From the NCBI RefSeq assembly GCF_002154505.1, contig NZ_MUBM01000011.1:1-45833 (forward strand): a DNA stretch of 45,833 bases, written 5' to 3'. The position numbers and the translations under genes are program-made. This document shows, piece by piece, positions 40,910 to 45,833 of the stretch. A model generated the notes under the pieces. The model had not been told where the DNA came from, ran no database searches, and saw nothing but the letters and a program-made list of their open reading frames with translations. This DNA is from Streptomyces carpinensis. Lineage in GTDB: Bacteria > Actinomycetota > Actinomycetes > Streptomycetales > Streptomycetaceae. Within the stretch, counting starts at the first letter, position 1; each line of letters starts with the position of its first letter.

Positions 40910-43174
40910 ATGGTGAGACACCCAGAACCCCACCGCGGACGCGGCCGGAGAGCAGGCATCACCGCCACCGCCGCCGTGGCCGTACTCGCCGCCCTGCTCA
41001 CCGCACCCGCGCCCGCGAACGGGGCGGCCGCATCGAGCGGCGACTACGAGCCCACGGTCGCATCCCTCAACAGCCACCCGACACCACGCTGGTTCAACGA
41101 CGACAAGTTCGGCATCTTCATCCACTGGGGCGCCTACTCCGTGCCTGCCTGGGGACCCCGCGGCAGCTACGCGGAGTGGTACTGGAACTACATGAACTCC
41201 CCGGGCAGCCCCACCAACGCCCACCACCGCAGCACCTACGGCACGGACTTCGACTACGACGACTTCATCCAGCAGTGGAAGGCGCAGAGGTACGACCCCG
41301 ACGCCTGGGTGAAGCTGTTCAAGGACGCGGGCGCCAAGTACTTCGTACTCACCTCCAAACATCACGAAGGCGTCGCCCTCTTCGACAGCAAGGTCAGCGG
41401 CCGCGACACCGTGGACCTGGGTCCTCACCGCGATCTCGCGGGCGAGCTGTTCAAGGCCGCCCGCAAGGACGGTGGGCTCAAAGCAGGCTTCTACTACTCG
41501 CTGTACGAGTGGTACAACCCCTCCTACACGGGTAAGCCCGCCCGCAACCCGTACACCGGCGCCACCGTTCCGTACACCGGCGCGCCGAAGGTCGACGACT
41601 ACGTGCGCGACTACATGGCGCCTCAGATGCGCGAGCTGATCGACCAGTACGACCCGGACATCCTGTGGTGCGACGGTCAGTGGGAGAAGCCCGCGTCGTA
41701 CTGGCAGGCCGCTCCTGTGATCGCCCGTTTCTACAACCAGGCGAAGAATCGAGAGCATCCCAAGGAGGTGGCCGTCGCCAACAGGTGCAAGATCCAGACC
41801 GGGGAACTGGAGAGCAAGGAGCTGGACTTCCAGACGCCCGAGTACACCGTGAAGGCGGACATCGATCCGGACAAGTGGGAGGCCAGCAGAGGCATCGCCC
41901 ACTCCTACGGCTACAACCAGAACGAGCCCGAGTCCGACTACCTCACCTCCGACCAGCTCATCGACTCACTCGTCGACATCGTCAGCAAGAACGGCAACCT
42001 CCTCCTGGACATCGGCCCGCGCGCCGACGGCACCATCCCGGAACTTCAGCAGCAGCGTCTGCGCGACATCGGCGCCTGGCTCAAGACCAACGGCGAGGCG
42101 ATCTACGGGACGACGTACTGGAACCACGCCGAGGAACCCGCCGGCGACGACGACATCCGCTACACGGTCAAACAGGGCACTCTCTACGCGACGGCGTTGA
42201 GCTGGCCCGGTAGCCATCTGACCCTCGGACGCGACGTCCCCGCCGGCCCTGGCACCCGCATCACCCTCCTGGGTTCCGACGGCCGCGATCTGTCCTGGCA
42301 CCGGGACTCCCAGGGGCGCGTCGTCGTCGACACACCGGCCGAGGGCACCGTCGCCACGAGCAGTACGGACGCCTACGTCTTCAAGATCAGTACACCGGGC
42401 GTCAACGGGCTGCTGCGTACCCGCTCCGAGCTCCCGAAGGAACTCAACCCGGGCCGTACGGCCGAAGGCACCCTGACGGTGACCAACACCGGCAGCCACG
42501 AGGCCGCGGACACACGGATCGACATCCAAGCGCCCTTGGGCTGGGCGGTTTCCCCTGCTGAGACGCGGACAGGGCCCCTCCCGGCGGGTTCCGACGCCTC
42601 TGTCCCGCTGCGGGTCACGCCACCTGCCGACGCCTTGAAGGGCGTCCACACACTGGAGGTCACGCTGCGCAGCGGCCGCCAGACCACCACCACGTCCATC
42701 CAGGTCACCGTCGCCGCGGAGAATCTCGCCCTGGGCAAGAAGGCCGAACAGAAGAGCACCGCCTGGGACGCTCCGGCCGGACGCGCCGTCGACGGAAACA
42801 CCGACGGCAACTTCAACGGCGGCTCCGTGACCCACACCGCGGAGCCCGAGACCCAGGCATGGTGGCAGGTCGATCTGGGTGCTCCGGCGGCACTCGACAG
42901 CGTGGACATCTGGAACCGCACCGACTGCTGCGCCGACCGTCTGAAGGACTACTGGGTCCTCAGCTCCGAACAGCCCATCACGACGGACGATTTGGACGAG
43001 GCCCGATCGGCACCCGGTGTCACGGCCGTGCATGTCACGGATCAGGCGGGCCGGCCGTCCACGGTGCAGCTCCCGCCCGGCACCCACGGCCGCTACGTGC
43101 GGGTGCAGCTCGCCTCCGGCACGAATCCCCTGTCGCTGGCCGAGGTACAGGTCCGCGGACATCTCATCGGCTGA
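40910..43174 (+). CDS. Secreted GH29 alpha-L-fucosidase with NEW3 and F5/8 type C domains
   Basis: This 754-residue protein carries a signal peptide (about 1-42). The GH29 catalytic domain (about 55-400) shows WFNDDKFGIFIHWGAYSVPA, KYFVLTSKHHEGVALFDS, AGFYYSLYEWYNP and DILWCDGQW, in which Asp255 is the expected nucleophile; LLDIGPRADGTIPELQQQRL closes the barrel. Then follow a beta-sandwich, a NEW3 (NPCBM-associated) domain (about 500-600) and an F5/8 type C/CBM32-like domain (about 605-754, NLALGKKAEQKSTAWDA, WWQVDLG). It releases alpha-L-fucose. A GGAGGA lies very close to ATG 40910, so GTG 40913 may be used. It is co-transcribed with GH20 and ends at a strong hairpin. Confidence 0.92.
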   Translation: MVRHPEPHRGRGRRAGITATAAVAVLAALLTAPAPANGAAASSGDYEPTVASLNSHPTPRWFNDDKFGIFIHWGAYSVPAWGPRGSYAEWYWNYMNSPGSPTNAHHRSTYGTDFDYDDFIQQWKAQRYDPDAWVKLFKDAGAKYFVLTSKHHEGVALFDSKVSGRDTVDLGPHRDLAGELFKAARKDGGLKAGFYYSLYEWYNPSYTGKPARNPYTGATVPYTGAPKVDDYVRDYMAPQMRELIDQYDPDILWCDGQWEKPASYWQAAPVIARFYNQAKNREHPKEVAVANRCKIQTGELESKELDFQTPEYTVKADIDPDKWEASRGIAHSYGYNQNEPESDYLTSDQLIDSLVDIVSKNGNLLLDIGPRADGTIPELQQQRLRDIGAWLKTNGEAIYGTTYWNHAEEPAGDDDIRYTVKQGTLYATALSWPGSHLTLGRDVPAGPGTRITLLGSDGRDLSWHRDSQGRVVVDTPAEGTVATSSTDAYVFKISTPGVNGLLRTRSELPKELNPGRTAEGTLTVTNTGSHEAADTRIDIQAPLGWAVSPAETRTGPLPAGSDASVPLRVTPPADALKGVHTLEVTLRSGRQTTTTSIQVTVAAENLALGKKAEQKSTAWDAPAGRAVDGNTDGNFNGGSVTHTAEPETQAWWQVDLGAPAALDSVDIWNRTDCCADRLKDYWVLSSEQPITTDDLDEARSAPGVTAVHVTDQAGRPSTVQLPPGTHGRYVRVQLASGTNPLSLAEVQVRGHLIG

Positions 43175-43192
43175 CACGCACGGTCGTAGCTG

Positions 43193-43243
43193 GACAGGGA
43201 GGGAGTTCCGGCCGCAACTCGGCGGCGGCCGGGACTCCCTGTC
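43193..43243 (+). terminator. Long hairpin after the GH20-GH29 operon
   Basis: GACAGGGAG (with a 3-nt bulge) then GTTCCGGCCGC pairs with GCGGCCGGGACTCCCTGTC ending at 43243. One mismatch and the bulge interrupt a stem of about 19 bp. Confidence 0.75.
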
Positions 43244-43457
43244 GCGCGGAGGCAGCCGGGACAGACCGAGGGCTCGTCGCGGGCAAGCACGGTGGCCGCA
43301 CCCGCGGGGCCGGCGTCGCGCCGACTCCGCCGAGCCGAGTGCTGTGTCACGGACCTGCACACCGGGGCCGGGTGGACCTCGACCTCCGGCGCCATCGTCA
43401 CCGTGGTCACTTGCGCCGACTCCCATCCGGGTCGGCTCAACCTCATTCCTGGCGGCC

Positions 43458-43480
43458 ATTCATCCGACGTATAATCGCGG
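43458..43480 (+). promoter_or_regulatory. GntR autoregulatory operator over a TATAAT -10
   Basis: ATTCATCCGACGTAT (43458-43472) matches the operators before the GH95-like and GH20 genes. It overlaps TATAAT (43470-43475), 30 bp before the GntR start. Confidence 0.75.
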
Positions 43481-43504
43481 CCGCGGTATGAGGAGGTCAC
43501 CACT

Positions 43505-44194
43505 GTGCCGGTCACCGACGAGGCGATCGAGAAGATCAAGGCCATGATCGTCGATGGCGAACTGCGCCCGGGGCAGCGGCTGCCCAAGGAGGCCGAGCTG
43601 GCCGAGCGGCTGGGATTGTCACGCAACTCCCTGCGGGAGGCGGTCAAGGCGCTCTCGCTGATACGGGTACTGCACGTGCGCCAGGGCGACGGAACATACG
43701 TGACCAGCCTGGAGCCCGACCTGCTGCTGGACGCGCTCGGCTTCGTCGTCGACTTCCATCAGGACGACACGGTGCTGGACTTCCTCGAGGTCCGCCGGAT
43801 CCTGGAGCCGGCCGCCGCGGCCATGGCGGCGGCGATGCCGGACGAGGACGTCGCCGCGCTGAAAGACGTGCTGGACCGTCTTCCGCGGGAGCCCTCGCTG
43901 GAGGAACTCATTGCCAACGACCTGGAGTTCCACCGCCTGATCGCCGCCGCTGCCGGCAACCCGGTGCTGTGCTCGCTCATCGAGGGTATTTCCGGCCCGA
44001 CCACCCGTGCGCGGATCTGGCGCGGGCTGACCGAGGAGGGCTCCGTGGAGCGCACCCGCGATCAGCACCGGGCGATCTATGAGGCCATCGCCGGCCGGAA
44101 CGCCGAACTGGCCCGGTCCTGGATGACGGTGCACGTAGCCGGCGTCGAACAGTGGCTGCGCGACACCCTCGGCGGGACCGGATCCGCACTCTGA
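43505..44194 (+). CDS. GntR-family regulator, FadR subfamily
   Basis: This 229-residue protein starts at GTG 43505 after GAGGAGG. A winged helix-turn-helix (about 5-68: IKAMIVDGELRPGQRLPKEA ELAERLGLSRNSLREAVKAL, VLHVRQGDGTYV) is followed by an all-helical FCD sensor domain (about 85-220: FLEVRRILEPAAAAMAAAMP, NDLEFHRLIAAAAGNPVL, DQHRAIYEAIAGRNAELARS WMTVHV). The Asp and His residues of FCD metal binding (D..FH, H, H) are present. Its own -10 carries the operator motif found twice before each of two glycosidase units, so it is the likely repressor of the fucosidase/hexosaminidase genes. Confidence 0.93.
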   Translation: MPVTDEAIEKIKAMIVDGELRPGQRLPKEAELAERLGLSRNSLREAVKALSLIRVLHVRQGDGTYVTSLEPDLLLDALGFVVDFHQDDTVLDFLEVRRILEPAAAAMAAAMPDEDVAALKDVLDRLPREPSLEELIANDLEFHRLIAAAAGNPVLCSLIEGISGPTTRARIWRGLTEEGSVERTRDQHRAIYEAIAGRNAELARSWMTVHVAGVEQWLRDTLGGTGSAL

Positions 44195-44224
44195 CGGGTG
44201 TCGCCGCTGTGCTGCGGTTTCGGC

Positions 44225-44438
44225 GGTGCGCGGGGCACGCGTTCTCGACCGAAGCGATATGGATCATGGCTTCGGAGCCGGCGGTGAGGGTCTCGTAGTC
44301 GAGCGGTTGTGGATCGTGGACGGCACCCTCAGCCCAGTCCGCGACCGCACCGTGGGCATCCGGGCAGAACGTCGGCACAGCCGCATCGACAAGCGCGGCG
44401 GCGTCCTTGCCCTTGAAGCCGAGCCTCGCGAAGATCAC
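44225..44438 (-). pseudogene. IS5-like transposase C-terminus joined to an unrelated N-terminal piece
   Basis: QPLDYETLTAGSEAMIHIAS resembles the DYE...SEAMIH(I/L)AxI end of IS5-family transposases. It is preceded in frame by MIFARLGFKGKDAAALVDAA VPTFCPDAHGAVADWAE, which resembles the end of a DUF732-type small protein. The two parts do not belong together, so this is probably an insertion scar. Confidence 0.4.
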
Positions 44439-44683
44439 CTGTCGTCACGCACGGCGTTCGATCAGCGCTGACCGTTGCCCCTTGCAACCCGGCCCATACG
44501 TGCCCACCGACGAAGGCTACGATATGCCGCTTCCATAAGCCCCGTCCCGCCGAACGGCACAACGTCACTCCCCACTACCTTGCGCAAGCCGCCCGACGCA
44601 GGTGCTCACCCCGGCAGCTCCGCATCAGTGCGCCTCTGGGCGCCGCACTGCCCTGTCCGGGGCTCCCCACCGCGTGTATTGAG

Positions 44684-45352
44684 TCACGGATGGAACCGCC
44701 ACCGGCCTTCAGAAATGACATCCACCTCGCCGTCCCTGACGCGAACGGCCGTCTCGTCGTCGATGAAGTAGATCGGGAAGTCCGCCCGCGCAGCGATGCG
44801 ATCAGCCCAGGCGTCGTCCCGCTCGGGGAAATCCGGTGAGTACAGGTGGGGCTTGAGATACCAGTCGACGAGGCCGAACGGTGGCTCCACGGTCGTCGCG
44901 CCGAGCACGTGGAGGTCCGTGGTGTCCCCGATGACGTCGGCAGAGTGTCCGGTGAGATTACGGCTGAAGATCATTGATCCGGCGCTGAACCCCACATAGA
45001 CCCGGCTCTCCAGTGCCTCCAGGAAGCCGTCGGCCAGGCCGTTGCCGGTGATGCTGCGCGCGAGGTGGTAATGGCTGCCGCCCCCGACATAGATGACGTC
45101 GGCGTGGAGCAGCCGGTCGAGCACCATCTGCCGGGGCAGGCCGTTCAGCTCCAGGACGTCGAACTCCCGCCAGCCGAGGCCGTACAGCCGGTTCATGTCC
45201 GCGACGAGCCACGCATGGTCCCCGGACTCGGCTACTGATGCCGTGGGAACGTACACGACGTTCGCCGATCCGAACGGCCTACCCAGCATGTCCCGCAGCG
45301 CATCCCGCAGCGACTCGTTACGCAGGCCACTCGCCGTCAACAGAAGGTTCAT
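44684..45352 (-). CDS. Peptidase S51 (dipeptidase E-like) family protein
   Basis: This 222-residue cytoplasmic protein starts MNLLLTASGLRNESLRDALR. The nucleophile elbow VYVGFSAGSMIFSRN holds the catalytic serine (about residue 125), preceded by VIYVGGGSHYHL and followed by PHLYSPDFPERD; all are S51 features. The family cleaves Asp-X dipeptides, cyanophycin products or is uncharacterised. It is intact and single, with relics on both sides. Confidence 0.88.
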   Translation of the reverse strand: MNLLLTASGLRNESLRDALRDMLGRPFGSANVVYVPTASVAESGDHAWLVADMNRLYGLGWREFDVLELNGLPRQMVLDRLLHADVIYVGGGSHYHLARSITGNGLADGFLEALESRVYVGFSAGSMIFSRNLTGHSADVIGDTTDLHVLGATTVEPPFGLVDWYLKPHLYSPDFPERDDAWADRIAARADFPIYFIDDETAVRVRDGEVDVISEGRWRFHP

Positions 45353-45567
45353 CGGGCGAGCCAAGCACGACTCGCGGGTCCCGCGCAACGAACCCAGGAT
45401 CCACCAACACCGTCATGGCATGGCCGCATCAGGAAGAGGCACTTAGGGAAGTAGCCCCGCATGGTGGGTCGGATGGCTGCTCTCCGTGGGGGAGGCACGC
45501 AGTCGCCATCGTGTCGGGGCAGAGGCGCCACCCTCCGCGCGCGTCTGCCCCGCACGCGCACACTGAC

Positions 45568-45747
45568 CTACACGTCGTCGACTGCGTGCAGATGGCGCTG
45601 GCCGGCCTTCCACGCGTCGAGTCTCGCGACGATCTCTTCGTCGCTCAGCTGGTCGCCCTCGCCGCCTCGACGTAGGACAGCGATCACATGGCTGCCGTCT
45701 TCGCGTAAGTGGCGGACTATGCGATGGGTCTCGTTGCCTTCGGTCAC
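45568..45747 (-). CDS. Small hypothetical protein
   Basis: The ORF has 59 codons and starts at GTG 45747 (VTEGNETHRIVRHLREDGSH), with GGGAGGG 8 nt upstream. It is charged, with ISH-like beta residues (VIAVLRRGGEGDQL) and a helical end (SDEEIVARLDAWKAGQRHLH). No family was recognised; the ribosome binding site and codon bias support coding. Confidence 0.5.
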   Translation of the reverse strand: MTEGNETHRIVRHLREDGSHVIAVLRRGGEGDQLSDEEIVARLDAWKAGQRHLHAVDDV

Positions 45748-45833
45748 GGCGTGGTCCCTCCCTGTGGCCTGAGGGATCAGGGTGCGTCGGCGGGTGGTTG
45801 TGGTCAAGAGGGCTGGGGGCGGCTGCAGGGTGG

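Noticed and set aside
1..45833. CRISPR arrays, tRNA and rRNA genes
   Set aside because: No regularly spaced repeats and no tRNA T-arm or rRNA signature were seen on either strand.

Overview
This is high-GC actinobacterial DNA, most likely a Streptomyces chromosome, probably an accessory or arm region. The evidence is the very strong G/C third-position bias, frequent GTG starts, and families typical of streptomycetes: DUF397, DUF6233, DUF6221, a MmyB-type XRE regulator, IS256-type transposase remnants and genes resembling actinomycete integrative conjugative elements (AICEs). No tRNA, rRNA or CRISPR array was seen. All identifications were made by eye from motifs and family memory; no search was run.

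Layout. (1) 1-9.7 kb is a patchwork of small genes and broken genes. An ECF sigma / membrane anti-sigma pair lies between two copies of a 77-bp direct repeat. Then come a zinc-ribbon protein, DUF6233, an NTF2-like protein, a Ku C-terminal relic, a SpoIIE-type phosphatase, DUF397, a SUKH-like protein, ArsI and AraC fragments, a DHFR-like reductase, an XRE fragment and a Nudix hydrolase. (2) 9.9-16.6 kb looks like a decayed integrative element. It holds an excisionase-like HTH relic, a beta-carbonic anhydrase, a replication-relaxation fragment, a microprotein with an LAATG sorting-like signal downstream of a membrane GT2 glycosyltransferase, several tiny overlapping genes, DUF6221, a small secreted protein and an internally deleted IS256 transposase. 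(3) 16.7-19.4 kb carries a TasA/camelysin-like secreted protein with its own SipW-type signal peptidase, followed by a frameshifted ATP-dependent DNA ligase. (4) 19.7-43.2 kb is the intact functional core, a secreted carbohydrate-degradation and uptake locus. It encodes a LamG protein, a PQQ-type sugar dehydrogenase with a DUF1080-like tail, a giant ThuA/PQQ-dehydrogenase/PKD/CBM6 protein, a Tat-exported TIM-barrel isomerase, a GH95-like fucosidase, an NMT1-type ABC importer, a LacI regulator, an MR/MLE enolase, a GH20 hexosaminidase and a GH29 alpha-L-fucosidase. (5) 43.5-45.8 kb has a FadR-type GntR regulator, a transposase relic, an S51 peptidase and a small ORF.

How the core works together. 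Two operator families can be read directly. A GAAAGCGCTTTC palindrome lies before the LamG gene, before the ThuA gene (11 of 12 bases) and in the divergent ABC/LacI promoter region, which predicts a LacI regulon. A second motif, near ATTCATCSRAYGTATC, occurs twice in facing orientation before the GH95-like gene, twice before the GH20 gene (once exactly between a TTGACA -35 and its -10), and over the -10 of the gntR gene, which predicts a GntR regulon of the glycosidases. The inferred target is a fucosylated, GlcNAc-containing glycan. A separate secreted oxidative branch (PQQ dehydrogenase, DUF1080-like fold, ThuA, TIM-barrel isomerase) resembles the toolset of 3-keto-glycoside catabolism; that is a hypothesis.

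The contrast between frameshifted relics outside the core and unbroken large genes inside it suggests true decay rather than sequencing error.
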